A DNA stretch of 64,000 nucleotides from Ruminococcus albus AD2013 (GTDB lineage: Bacteria > Bacillota > Clostridia > Oscillospirales > Ruminococcaceae). The number at the start of each line of letters is the position of its first letter. Within the stretch, counting starts at the first letter, position 1. The notes under the pieces are model-generated. The model saw only the letters and a list, made by a program, of their open reading frames with translations, had not been told where the DNA came from and searched no databases. Location of the stretch: contig NZ_JAGS01000001.1 of NCBI RefSeq assembly GCF_000526775.1, positions 186,001 through 250,000 of the forward strand, in the 5' to 3' direction. A program made the position numbers and the translations under genes. Shown piece by piece: positions 52,291-61,479 of this stretch.

Positions 52291-55020
52291 TTATTCTTTT
52301 GGCTTGTTATGCATTTTCAGCTTTGTCATTTTGTAGACGAAAATCTCAGTGGCTATCACAAGAACTATCACAGCTCCTGCGATAAGGGCTATGTAAAGCA
52401 CCTTGTTGTCATTGCCTGATGCGGCTGACTTTTTATTGTCGCCGTCATTTTCATCATCGGCGGTGTCGTCATCATTTGACTTTCTGTCCTTGTTCTTAGC
52501 CTTGTTCTTGTCAGCTTCGTCCTTGTCATAGGTTGATTTCTCAGCAGGCTTACCATCACCGCCGTCATTCTCCTTGCCGATGTCCGTGCCGCCCTCGCCG
52601 GGTTTGATGTCGGCGTTAAGGGCAGAGAAAGCAGTCAGCCATGCAAGGGAGGCATTCCAGTTTATGGTACACTCGTTGCAGCTCCATGCTTCGATGGAGT
52701 CAACATAGCACTTCTGGGGAGCTATCTCGCCTTTCTTCCAGCCCATGCCCTTTACCCATGGGTCCTGCATACCCGAGTTTGGTCCGCCCGAGAGTACGCC
52801 GCAGGGCGCTTTCGGGAATTTGTCATCTATCTGGTTTGACCACCAGCGGTGATGTGGATTTTCCGTAGTGTGACTGCCGTAGCCCGTAACGTAGGAATAA
52901 TCCATTGCGTTGCGCCCCAGCAGATAGTCAAGACCCTGCAATGCACCGTCGGTGTAGCTGTCGTTCTCGTTGAGTACAGCCGCATAAGCAAGTACGATGG
53001 CGTTATCTGCCACGAATGAGTTCGAGCCCCAGAGGTAGCCCTTGTCGCTGTCGTTGTAGCTGAGGGTGCTCTGCCCGTAGGGAAGTCCGTAGCCCTGCTT
53101 TTCCTCGATATCCATATAGAAGTCAGCCGCCTTTTTCAGCGAATTCTCGGCTTTGTCAGCATCATCGAAACTGTCTTCATTCAGCAGTGCTGTGAATGTA
53201 CCCAGTGCCGCGGTATTTCCCCAGTCGAAAGTACCTACACTGTCAACGCTCTCGCCGCTGCCCATAGAAACTGGAACTGACATATAGTAATCGGATTTCT
53301 CGGCATCTTTCAGGTAATCCTTGTCGCCTGTGGTGGCGTAAAGTTCCATAGCCGCCCAGTAGAATTCATCGGTAACATCGTTGTCGCCGTAAGCACCTCC
53401 GCCCACGCTCTCATCAAGGGGAGCGTACATCTCGGGGTGCTTTTTTGCTGCAGCATAGGCTTTTTTGGCGGCTTCAAGGCAGGTATCCGCGAAATCACTG
53501 TCGAGGTCTTCCCAAAGTCTTGCAGACTGTGCCGCGCAGGCAGCCAGATTCAGTGTTGCCGCTGTCGTAGGCGGCTTGATTATCCTGTTTTTGTCATCGT
53601 CCGCAGGGGCTACACCAAGACCCGTCCATGTTTCATCGTGAGCCTTGTGGTAAGCCATGCCCTCGTATTCGCTGGAATCCAACTGCATTTTCAGCATCCA
53701 TTCCATTTCCCATCTTGCTTCGTCCAGCAGGTCGGGGAAGCTGTTTCCGCTCTCGGGTATTATCATTGAACCGTCAGCGAATATTTCCTCATTTCCCGTG
53801 TACACGAAAAACTCGTAGAGGTTTTGCAGCATCCATAGTGAAAGTCCGCCGTTTACGGTGTATTTGCCGTGGTCGCCTGCATCGTACCAGCCGCCTGTCA
53901 CATCAACTCTGCCGCTTGTGGCGCTGTACCCCCATGTGTGCTGTATCTCGGCATCATCAGAGGTATGTCCAGCCGCACGGGCAAGGTCTGATTTATCGCC
54001 CGAGCTGATATATTCGCTCTCTATCTCGATGCCGCTCCTGTTCTGGTAGAAATAGTTCAGCGAATCATACAGCAGTGCCGAGTAATCGCTGACTTCGTCC
54101 GCCGCGAATACCTTGAAATCACGGCTCTCAGCCCCGTTGTCGGCAACTATATGGAAAGTTCCGCTCTCATCAAGGTCTGAAAAATCGATTATATGCACTG
54201 TATCCTCGGAATCTTCATCGTAGCCGAAATATTCGCTTTTGCCTTCATAAACTGTTTTGCCCGAATCGTCAACTACCTCATAGCTGACAGAACCTTTATC
54301 GGTGCAGAGCAGAGTCGCTTTCTTTTCGCGGTCAGCAAAATAACCGACCTGATTTGTGAGGATATCCGCACGGACCCATTCCTCGGGGAACTGATAATCG
54401 TTCTCGTCACTGGTAAGGTCGATAAGCGACATATTATCAAAGGTTATCTCAGTGCCCGCAGGGAAGCACCCGCCCTGAGTGTACTGGCCGTCACCGCCCA
54501 GATGGAAAGCCCATTCAGCAACATCAAGGGACTGGCTTGCGGTAAAGGTGAGTTCCACCTTTTTGGTCTCCTTTGCGCTTACGGGTATCGGGTCCCATGT
54601 TCCGTCAAGGTCATAGCCGTTGGACATATTGTGCCACACCTCAACATCGCCGTCGAGATTGCCTATCTTGGTGTAGTATTTTCCGCTCTTTGAGGGTGTT
54701 ATCTCGTAGGAGACCTTGTACTGATGTCCTGATACGATCTTCAGTCCTCTGTGGCGAAACTGGCAGTCCCATCTGTCCTCGCCGCCGTTTGAAGCACCGC
54801 CCGGATTTACAATGGTTATTTTGTATTTTCCGCCCGAGATATCGAAATCCATCTCAGCAGTCCTCGATTCGCATATATGCCACGGCAGACCAACGCCGTC
54901 ATCGAAATCCGTCTGCCCGAGCTGCTGACCCGCCATTACCCCAAGGGGTGCAGCAATGTTCAATAACCAGACAACTGCTGCCGCGGCAGATGCTGTCCGC
55001 TTCACTGATCGTGTAAACAT
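52291..55020 (-). CDS. Cell-surface GH9 cellulase, CBM4-Ig-GH9 with C-terminal membrane anchor
   Basis: A 909-residue cellulase. The signal peptide is about 1-30. It has a CBM4-like module (about 32-195), a CelD_N Ig-like domain (about 205-300), and a GH9 domain (about 310-800) with GGWYDAGDHGKY (Asp380, Asp383) and NECTINWNA (Glu783). After it comes a long acidic/Lys-rich spacer (about 805-870: repeated Asp, Asn, Lys), then a transmembrane helix (about 874-896) and a basic tail KMTKLKMHNKPKE. So the enzyme should sit on the outer face of the membrane, with the spacer reaching across the wall. It is a paralogue of the 39168-42182 enzyme but lacks CBM37. The start at 55020 has GGAGG; a longer frame to 55077 is rejected. 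Confidence 0.9.
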   Translation of the reverse strand: MFTRSVKRTASAAAAVVWLLNIAAPLGVMAGQQLGQTDFDDGVGLPWHICESRTAEMDFDISGGKYKITIVNPGGASNGGEDRWDCQFRHRGLKIVSGHQYKVSYEITPSKSGKYYTKIGNLDGDVEVWHNMSNGYDLDGTWDPIPVSAKETKKVELTFTASQSLDVAEWAFHLGGDGQYTQGGCFPAGTEITFDNMSLIDLTSDENDYQFPEEWVRADILTNQVGYFADREKKATLLCTDKGSVSYEVVDDSGKTVYEGKSEYFGYDEDSEDTVHIIDFSDLDESGTFHIVADNGAESRDFKVFAADEVSDYSALLYDSLNYFYQNRSGIEIESEYISSGDKSDLARAAGHTSDDAEIQHTWGYSATSGRVDVTGGWYDAGDHGKYTVNGGLSLWMLQNLYEFFVYTGNEEIFADGSMIIPESGNSFPDLLDEARWEMEWMLKMQLDSSEYEGMAYHKAHDETWTGLGVAPADDDKNRIIKPPTTAATLNLAACAAQSARLWEDLDSDFADTCLEAAKKAYAAAKKHPEMYAPLDESVGGGAYGDNDVTDEFYWAAMELYATTGDKDYLKDAEKSDYYMSVPVSMGSGESVDSVGTFDWGNTAALGTFTALLNEDSFDDADKAENSLKKAADFYMDIEEKQGYGLPYGQSTLSYNDSDKGYLWGSNSFVADNAIVLAYAAVLNENDSYTDGALQGLDYLLGRNAMDYSYVTGYGSHTTENPHHRWWSNQIDDKFPKAPCGVLSGGPNSGMQDPWVKGMGWKKGEIAPQKCYVDSIEAWSCNECTINWNASLAWLTAFSALNADIKPGEGGTDIGKENDGGDGKPAEKSTYDKDEADKNKAKNKDRKSNDDDTADDENDGDNKKSAASGNDNKVLYIALIAGAVIVLVIATEIFVYKMTKLKMHNKPKE

Positions 55021-55075
55021 TTTAATATACCTCCATATCCTTATATCGCAGAATATCTGCGAATTCACAAAAAAC

Positions 55076-55104
55076 ATTATAACATATTATCCTCGAAAAG
55101 TAAA
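55076..55104 (-). promoter_or_regulatory. Promoter of the membrane-anchored GH9 gene
   Basis: Minus strand: TTTACT (55099-55104), 17-bp spacer and TATAAT (55076-55081), with a TGT extended -10. The rest of 55105-55346 holds no clear plus-strand promoter; a small GCGGC/GCCGC hairpin lies near 55300. Confidence 0.6.
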
Positions 55105-55346
55105 GTCCTGATGTGGGTGTGCGGTACCCTTAACCGATAGATCGTGATAAAGATGACGTATGCCAATTTCTATGCCTGATATATTATCTAAATAGAGATC
55201 AATATAACTTTGTGCAAATCAAACATAGACTGCTCTGCATATTTGTGAAAAATCACACCAAAAAAACTCTTCTGACGAAACGTATATATGATGTAAGCGG
55301 CAGAGAGCCGCAGAACAGATGAAAAATAATAACGGAGGGAACAACT

Positions 55347-56714
55347 ATGAAAAAGATGGATATAAGAAAAATAACAGCAATGACAGCGGCTCTGGTGATG
55401 ACCATATCAATGGCATCCTGCGGACGGACAAATACTTCGTCTACCAAAGGTGCCAAGGGCGGCAGAGCCACAGGAACATCGAAGAGTACCACAAGTGATG
55501 AGACTGCCGAGACAACGACCGCTCCTGCGGCTGCAAGAGGAGAAACATCTGACGAAGCGGTGTATGAATCCGAGATGAAAGCTGAAGCCAAAGATGCGGG
55601 AGCTGACTTTGGTTTGACCGACATGGCGACCGAAGCAGAGGGTATTGCGGACGATGTGGCTTCACCCACAGCAGACAAAGATACTGATACCGCACCCGAA
55701 GATAGAGAGCCTGTAAACAGCGGCAAAGCATTCGTGCTTACAGCAGGGGAGTGGAACGATAACAACAACTGGGGCTTCTTTACAAATCTTGTCAAGAACG
55801 AAACTATCAGCTTCCCTGTGTTCGGTTTTGATCCCACCCACAGGATAGCGGTAACAGTCACCAAGGATGGCGAGCCCGCTCGTGAACAGCCCGTTGAACT
55901 TCTCGATGCTGACGGCAATGTTATCTGGACAGCACGTACTGATAAGAACGGTATGGCTTATGTGTTCTATAAGAAGGGTATGGATCCTGCCAAGGTGAAG
56001 AGCGGCGAAGCTGAACAGGAAGTTGTCGGCGCAAGCAGTGACGGTCAGGGCAATGCAGGCACTACCGAAACTACCCTTGAAGTCAGGGACAGCAAGAAGC
56101 TTGATGATACTCAGGTAATGTTCATACTTGATACCACAGGTTCCATGGGTGATGAGATAAGCTATCTCCAGATGGATTTTGCTTCCATAGCGGAAGATGT
56201 AGATGACGGACATACTACTTTCTCGGTCAACTTCTACCGCGATGAGGGCGACACCTATGTGACCAAGTGCAATGATTTCACTAATGATATCAAGACTATC
56301 CAGTCTGACCTCAATGGCGAGAGCGCAGACGGCGGCGGAGATTTCCCCGAGGCTGTTGCAGAGATACTCGAAGAGACCATAACCAACAACGATAACTGGA
56401 GCGAGAGCGCAAACAAGATAGCTTTCCTGATATTCGATGCACCTCCCCACGATGGCAAAGAGGATAAGCTTGAAGCAGCTGTAAAGACCGCAGCCGCTAA
56501 GGGCATACACCTTGTACCCGTAGTATCTTCCGGTGCAGACCGCGATACCGAACTTTTCGGCAGAGCGATAGCCGCCGAGACAAACAGCAACTATATCTTC
56601 CTGACCGATGATTCGGGCGTGGGCGGTTCTCACCTTGAACCCATTGTAGGCGACTACGAAGTCGAACTCCTGCACGACATCATCGTAAGGAATATCACAG
56701 GTCTGAGAAACTGA
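55347..56714 (+). CDS. VWA-domain lipoprotein
   Basis: A 455-residue lipoprotein. The signal peptide ends with the lipobox MASC near residue 25. A low-complexity Thr/Ser/Ala/Glu spacer (about 28-125) is followed by a beta-sandwich-like region (about 130-250, VFGFDPTHRIAVTVTKDG split there) that may be an Ig-like fold. A von Willebrand A domain (about 255-450) starts at LDTTGSMGDE with the MIDAS Asp262, and includes further metal-site residues such as GGGDFPE and FDAPPHDG. VWA domains bind ligands through a metal and often mediate protein contacts at the cell surface. GGAGG precedes ATG. It is a single gene with its own terminator. Confidence 0.85.
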   Translation: MKKMDIRKITAMTAALVMTISMASCGRTNTSSTKGAKGGRATGTSKSTTSDETAETTTAPAAARGETSDEAVYESEMKAEAKDAGADFGLTDMATEAEGIADDVASPTADKDTDTAPEDREPVNSGKAFVLTAGEWNDNNNWGFFTNLVKNETISFPVFGFDPTHRIAVTVTKDGEPAREQPVELLDADGNVIWTARTDKNGMAYVFYKKGMDPAKVKSGEAEQEVVGASSDGQGNAGTTETTLEVRDSKKLDDTQVMFILDTTGSMGDEISYLQMDFASIAEDVDDGHTTFSVNFYRDEGDTYVTKCNDFTNDIKTIQSDLNGESADGGGDFPEAVAEILEETITNNDNWSESANKIAFLIFDAPPHDGKEDKLEAAVKTAAAKGIHLVPVVSSGADRDTELFGRAIAAETNSNYIFLTDDSGVGGSHLEPIVGDYEVELLHDIIVRNITGLRN

Positions 56715-56750
56715 TAATTGTGAATAAGTTTTCTGCATAAATAGACCCCT

Positions 56751-56792
56751 GACCGCCGATGTGTCATTGTATACCTCGGCGGTCTATTTTTT
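56751..56792 (+). terminator. Terminator of the VWA lipoprotein gene
   Basis: Stem GACCGCCGA (56751-56759)/TCGGCGGTC (56776-56784) followed by TATTTTTT. Confidence 0.85.
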
Positions 56793-56890
56793 ACCTGATG
56801 ATTAATTGAAAAAAGCGACAGATGAAATACATAATTAATCATATTTATATATTGGAATAGTACATTTCTTAAAGAAAACGTCTTTTTTAT

Positions 56891-56919
56891 TTGACATTTT
56901 TTTCGCAATGATGTATAAT
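56891..56919 (+). promoter_or_regulatory. Promoter of the GGDEF-EAL gene
   Basis: TTGACA (56891-56896), 17-bp spacer and TATAAT (56914-56919): a full consensus match. The inferred leader to the start codon is about 260 bases; CCCCGA/TCGGGG arms near 57115 and 57156 can pair. Confidence 0.8.
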
Positions 56920-57188
56920 GAATATGTCAAATATTTTGCATACGTGACATATATAATAAGAATCCATGACTGAAACGTTTTCGGTAATTATTGGATATAA
57001 TTGTAAGTTTTTGTAAAGTCAAAGCCATAGTTTTTCGTTATGCCTTGTGGAATGTTGGTCAGCTGTCACGGTACAGCTTTGTTCTGAATGGGTATTATGA
57101 GATATTATGAAGGGTCCCCGAAATATATATATAAAAGTCTGTTGCTGACTGAAAATCGGGGAGCAGGTATAGAGTACAGGGGGTTAAA

Positions 57189-58925
57189 ATGGTCAAGCGT
57201 GAGAAGAAAAGCAATAGCATACCCGATACGCTTGCACGGATAATGGGTAAAAGGACAGCATCAAAAGGTCTGTTTTTTGTATTGCTGGTAATGTATCTGG
57301 GGGCTACGGCTATAGTTGGCATTTCAGCAGGCTCGAAGAAAGTTCTCAGCATAGCGGGCAGTGAGTTGGGTGTGTACGCATTTGCAGGGGTGTTTTCAGC
57401 GATATCGAATATTGCGATTGTGTTAATGACGGTGTATTTTGGCAAAAAAGGCTTTCTTACATCGTTGTTTTTCCTGATCCTGCAGTTTCCGATGATGATA
57501 AACGGGATAATCAATCACCATAATCTGCAGAGTCTGCCGGGAGCATTTACGGATCTGCTGACGATCATTGCAGTTATTGTGATATATGTAAATAATGAAA
57601 AGATCAACAAATTCCAGCAGAATATCCGCGAACAGGCGGTGACTGATATTATGACGGGTCTGCCGAACAGGTTTGCAAGTCACGAGCTTGTTGAAACATT
57701 GCTGAATGACGGTGAGAAATTCGCTGTGGTGTCTATAGACCTTGACAACTTCAAGAGCATAAACGATACCATGGGCCGTGATGTTGGCAGCGAGCTGATA
57801 ATCAGGATCGCCGAAAAATGGAAGAATTCCGCTAACAACGGTGAAACAGGAACTGTGGATTTTATCACCAGACAGTGCGGTGATGAATTTATGCTTATTA
57901 TACGCGGGTATAACAATGATGAGGATATACTGGCGACAATAAAGCATTATCAGGCTCTTCTGGAAGAAAAGGTAACGATAGACGACTGTGATCTGTATGT
58001 AAGGGGAAGCTTCGGATATGCGCTTTATCCCGATGATGCAGATATCCGCGATCAACTTTTTACTTATGCTGACGCTGCTATGTATGAAGTTAAAAGAATG
58101 AGCAGCAGTGAGAAAGTAATGAGATTTTCCAAAGAGCTGATGAAGATCGAGCGCACACTGGAGATAGAGCGCAAGGTCAGAAAAGCTCTTGAAGATGATA
58201 CGATATACTTTGAACTCCAGCCTCAGTTCGATATGGCACACAGGCTGCGGGGCTTTGAGAGCCTTGCTCGTATCGACGACGGCAGCGGCAATATCCTTAC
58301 ACCTACGGAGTTCATACCCGTAGCTGAAAAAGTCGGGCTGGTCGATAAAGTCGATCTCAAAGTGTTCAGAAGGTCTGCGGAATTTTTTGGCGAGCTTATC
58401 AGAACGACGGGGGCAAGGATAACCCTCAGCGTAAATGTATCGGTAAGGCATCTGATGAAAAATGATTTTCTTGAAGAAGTCAGATCAATATTAAGATCAA
58501 GCGGGCTTCCTCCCGAACAGCTTGAGATAGAGATAACCGAATCGGTGCTGATAGATTCTGCCGAAAAGGCACTTCAGTGCATAAACGAAATAAAGAAGAT
58601 GGGCATTAAGATAGCGATAGATGATTTCGGAACAGGTTATTCTTCACTGAGTTATCTTTATAATTTCCCTGCCGATCTGCTTAAAGTTGACAAGTCTTTC
58701 ATCGATAAGATGAACACAAACGAATCTTCAAAGCAGTATGTTGCCGCAATAATCTCAATAGGACACATCATGAAATTCGATGTTATATCTGAGGGCGTTG
58801 AGGACGAAGAACAGCTTGATACCCTTAGAAATATCGGGTGTGATTACATACAGGGATTCATATGGGGCAAGCCTTTATCCACGGAGGATGCTGAAAAGCT
58901 TGTTCTCAGTCATGTATATGATTGA
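57189..58925 (+). CDS. Membrane GGDEF-EAL protein, probable c-di-GMP phosphodiesterase
   Basis: A 578-residue protein. Four or five hydrophobic segments (about residues 24-42, 55-75, 78-105, 118-136) form a membrane domain. The GGDEF domain (about 150-295) has DIMTGLPNR but CGDEF (230-234) in place of GGDEF, so cyclase activity is doubtful. The EAL domain (about 318-570) has ESL (Glu357), NVSVRHL, EITES, IDDFGTGYSS, KVDKSF, EGVED and QGFIWG, so the usual phosphodiesterase residues appear present. The best guess is a c-di-GMP phosphodiesterase with a degenerate GGDEF as GTP-binding regulator. The start follows GGGGG at suitable spacing. Confidence 0.9.
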   Translation: MVKREKKSNSIPDTLARIMGKRTASKGLFFVLLVMYLGATAIVGISAGSKKVLSIAGSELGVYAFAGVFSAISNIAIVLMTVYFGKKGFLTSLFFLILQFPMMINGIINHHNLQSLPGAFTDLLTIIAVIVIYVNNEKINKFQQNIREQAVTDIMTGLPNRFASHELVETLLNDGEKFAVVSIDLDNFKSINDTMGRDVGSELIIRIAEKWKNSANNGETGTVDFITRQCGDEFMLIIRGYNNDEDILATIKHYQALLEEKVTIDDCDLYVRGSFGYALYPDDADIRDQLFTYADAAMYEVKRMSSSEKVMRFSKELMKIERTLEIERKVRKALEDDTIYFELQPQFDMAHRLRGFESLARIDDGSGNILTPTEFIPVAEKVGLVDKVDLKVFRRSAEFFGELIRTTGARITLSVNVSVRHLMKNDFLEEVRSILRSSGLPPEQLEIEITESVLIDSAEKALQCINEIKKMGIKIAIDDFGTGYSSLSYLYNFPADLLKVDKSFIDKMNTNESSKQYVAAIISIGHIMKFDVISEGVEDEEQLDTLRNIGCDYIQGFIWGKPLSTEDAEKLVLSHVYD

Positions 58926-58941
58926 TTTGATGATACAATAT

Positions 58942-58967
58942 TCCCCGAAGCGTTAAGATCGCGCTTC
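58942..58967 (+). terminator. Terminator of the GGDEF-EAL gene
   Basis: Stem TCCCCGAAGCG/CGCTTCGGGGA followed by five T residues. Confidence 0.9.
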
Positions 58968-58996
58968 GGGGATTTTTATGTATACGGATCATATAC

Positions 58997-59028
58997 AGCA
59001 CAAATGTTCCACGTGGAACATTTGTGCT
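58997..59028. promoter_or_regulatory. 32-bp perfect palindrome with a parS-like core
   Basis: A fully symmetrical 16 + 16 bp palindrome whose central 16 bases are TGTTCCACGTGGAACA. This matches known variants of the chromosomal parS site bound by ParB (B. subtilis has TGTTTCACGTGAAACA). It has no T tract on either side, so it is unlikely to be a terminator. Confidence 0.6.
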
Positions 59029-59130
59029 AAGCGGTTCTGTTTGCAGCTAAAAGCTGTTTCGGGAGTCCGTCTATTAGCTCGCTATATGAATGATGCAGTC
59101 AATAGCAGGAGCGAATGTTAACGGAACAAT

Positions 59131-60015
59131 TCAGACCTCCTGAAATTCGTCGATAAAGCGCTGTGCGATATCTGCAAGTTCGCCGCTTCTTTCGGGCTGA
59201 TGCGAAAGGTAAGTAACAGAAAGCTGTTTTTCGGGACTGGCTACAAAGCGCTGACCCCATTTGCCGCTGATGGCAAAGGTGGTATCCGTTGTCCAGAAGA
59301 AATAGCCGTATCCGCCTTTTTCGGTCTTTACCTGTGTACGTACTGCCTCATTCACAAGTGATGAAGGTATTATCGTACTGCCGTGCCATATACCCGACTG
59401 AACGAAAAGCTGTCCGAAATCTGCCAGCTGACTTACCGTGAGTTCCATGCCCGTTGCGCCGTAAAAATGTCCCTCGGGGGATCGCTGATATGGTATTTTG
59501 TTCCAGCCCAACGGTTCAAACAGACGGGGTGAAAGGTAGTCGATAAGTGGCATACCAACTGCATTTTCACAGGCGGCACCGACCAGATAAGCTGGGATAT
59601 TTGAATAGTGAAAGCTTCTGTCAGTGTAATCAACAGGCAGGCGCAGGATATTTGAAATCCAGTCGTTTTTATCGGCTACTTCGACAAGGGATACGGCTTC
59701 CTGCGGGCGGAAAGGGTAGGGGGCGGCGGACATGGTCATAAAGTCGCGGAAAGACAGGGATTTGAAAGGCTCCGGAACGATATCTGCATATCTTTTGTCC
59801 AGATAACTGTACAGTTTATCGGTGATATACAGCTTGTCTTCGGAATGTGCTATCAGCACAGCGGCTGATGTGACTGACTTTGTGGCAGAGTAGACGGGAT
59901 AGGGGATATCCGCGTCAAAACAGCGTTTGAGCACGGGTACTCCGCGGTAGGTTATCTGTGCGCCGTGAAGTTTTATCCCTGCGGCGGCGACATCTTCAAA
60001 AAATCTATCAAACAT
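59131..60015 (-). CDS. Serine hydrolase of the beta-lactamase (class C-like) fold
   Basis: A 294-residue protein without signal peptide. The SxxK motif is SATKS (about residues 43-46), the YxN motif is YSNIP (about 137-139), and a third box SGKWGQ lies near 249. These are the three active-site elements of class C beta-lactamase/PBP4*/esterase-type enzymes. Because it appears cytoplasmic and monocistronic, a role as an esterase or peptidase is more likely than antibiotic resistance. Substrate unknown. GGAGG lies upstream of the ATG on the minus strand. The reading frame looks intact. Confidence 0.88.
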   Translation of the reverse strand: MFDRFFEDVAAAGIKLHGAQITYRGVPVLKRCFDADIPYPVYSATKSVTSAAVLIAHSEDKLYITDKLYSYLDKRYADIVPEPFKSLSFRDFMTMSAAPYPFRPQEAVSLVEVADKNDWISNILRLPVDYTDRSFHYSNIPAYLVGAACENAVGMPLIDYLSPRLFEPLGWNKIPYQRSPEGHFYGATGMELTVSQLADFGQLFVQSGIWHGSTIIPSSLVNEAVRTQVKTEKGGYGYFFWTTDTTFAISGKWGQRFVASPEKQLSVTYLSHQPERSGELADIAQRFIDEFQEV

Positions 60016-60135
60016 GGAAGACCTCCGTTTTTAATAACTGGAATGATTATACCGCTTTTTCTGTCGGAAGTCAAGAGCAGATATTCAACTAACATATTGT
60101 GCAAAACAGTTTTTTTAAAATAGCAGGATAGTCTA

Positions 60136-60170
60136 TTGACTCTGCACTTTTGCGATGATATAATTATCAT
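60136..60170 (+). promoter_or_regulatory. Promoter of the alpha-galactosidase gene with an operator-like palindrome
   Basis: TTGACT (60136-60141), 17-bp spacer and TATAAT (60159-60164), extended TGA. ATGATA-TAAT-TATCAT (60155-60170) is a 6-4-6 palindrome centred on the -10, in the position of a repressor site. Confidence 0.75.
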
Positions 60171-60207
60171 ATCGTATTATATGGATGACAGAAACGGAGG
60201 TATTTCA

Positions 60208-61467
60208 ATGATGATAAAAACGCCCCCTATGGGCTGGAACAGCTGGGATTGCTACGGTGCATCGGTAGATGAAGAAACAGTCCGCAGGAATGCCGAATAT
60301 ATGGCAAAACACCTTAAACAGTATGGCTGGGAGTACGTGGTGGTTGATATACAGTGGTATGAGCCGAAGGCTAAGAGCCACGAATACAACCATTTCACCG
60401 AGCTTTGTATGGACGAGTATTCCCGACTTATCCCCGATGAGGGAAGATTTCCGTCATCGGCGGGAGGAAATGGCTTTGCGCCCCTGGCTGATTATGTCCA
60501 TTCTTTGGGACTCAAATTCGGAATACATATCATGCGCGGAATACCAAGACAGGCTGTACACAGGAACACGGCTATTCTCGGAACGGAGAGGACAGCCCGC
60601 GAGGTCGCGAAGATGAACAGCATTTGCGCGTGGAACACCGATATGTATGGCGTTGACCCCGATAAGGAGGGTGCGGAGGAATACTACAAGAGCATTTTCG
60701 CACTGTACGCCGAATGGGGCGTGGACTTCATCAAGTGCGATGATATCTGCCGCGAGCTGCCCCATGAGGAGAGTGAACTGGTACTTTTAAGCAAATGTCT
60801 GCATAACTGCGGCAGGGATATGGTGCTTAGCCTGTCACCGGGACCTGCGCTGCTTGAAAAATCCGAACTCTACAAGCAGACTGCCGATATGTGGCGTATC
60901 ACCGATGATTTCTGGGATAACTGGCAGTCGCTGTACAATATGTTTGAAAGGTGCGAGAAATGGAGCATACACAGCGGCTCGGGACATTATCCCGATGCGG
61001 ATATGCTGCCTGTCGGCGCGATATTGCAGGATTACAGTCCCGAAAACAGGACTAAATTTACAGAGGATGAACAGCGCACCATGATGACACTCTGGAGCAT
61101 TTTCCGTTCACCGCTGATGATAGGCGGAGAGCTGACGAAGAACGACGAGTTAACCGAAGGACTGCTGACAAATGCGGCTATCATCGGCCTGAACAAGCTT
61201 TCGCGTCATGCGCATATGGTATGGCACAAGGAAATAGGCGGCAGCGAACATATCCTCTGGACGGCTGTATGCGCCGACGGCGGACAGTACGCGGCGGTAT
61301 TCAATGTGGGTGAGAATAAAGGAAGCCTTAACCTTGACCTTGCCGATCTGGAGATATACGAGCCTGTCACCTGCACCGACCTCTGGAATGGTGATGCTGC
61401 CGAGAAATGCAAAAGTATCAAAACCGAACTTCCGCCACATGGAGCAGCGGCTTTTCTGCTGAAATAG
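60208..61467 (+). CDS. GH27 alpha-galactosidase, cytoplasmic
   Basis: A 419-residue glycosidase of family GH27. The N-terminus PPMGWNSWDCYG is the family hallmark. The nucleophile is Asp178 in FIKCDD and the acid/base Asp234 in ITDDFW. A C-terminal beta domain follows (about 330-419). Without a signal peptide it should act on imported galactosides such as raffinose-type or galactomannan fragments. Other GH27 activities (for example alpha-N-acetylgalactosaminidase) cannot be excluded. The start at 60208 fits GGAGG; a longer frame from 60136 overlaps the promoter and is rejected. Confidence 0.92.
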   Translation: MMIKTPPMGWNSWDCYGASVDEETVRRNAEYMAKHLKQYGWEYVVVDIQWYEPKAKSHEYNHFTELCMDEYSRLIPDEGRFPSSAGGNGFAPLADYVHSLGLKFGIHIMRGIPRQAVHRNTAILGTERTAREVAKMNSICAWNTDMYGVDPDKEGAEEYYKSIFALYAEWGVDFIKCDDICRELPHEESELVLLSKCLHNCGRDMVLSLSPGPALLEKSELYKQTADMWRITDDFWDNWQSLYNMFERCEKWSIHSGSGHYPDADMLPVGAILQDYSPENRTKFTEDEQRTMMTLWSIFRSPLMIGGELTKNDELTEGLLTNAAIIGLNKLSRHAHMVWHKEIGGSEHILWTAVCADGGQYAAVFNVGENKGSLNLDLADLEIYEPVTCTDLWNGDAAEKCKSIKTELPPHGAAAFLLK

Positions 61468-61479
61468 TGATGAATACAA

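Noticed and set aside
55662..56738. Minus-strand frame of 358 codons opposite the VWA lipoprotein
   Set aside because: Shadow frame; the plus strand has a lipobox and MIDAS motif with a good ribosome site.
57423..58451. Minus-strand frame of 342 codons opposite the GGDEF-EAL gene
   Set aside because: The plus strand has intact EAL motifs; the reverse frame has no similarity to anything I know.
58997..59028. Terminator role for the 32-bp palindrome
   Set aside because: There is no T tract on either strand, and a separate good terminator lies at 58942-58967.
59131..60015. Antibiotic-resistance beta-lactamase
   Set aside because: It has the SxxK and YxN motifs of the fold but no signal peptide, so a periplasmic-type resistance enzyme is unlikely.
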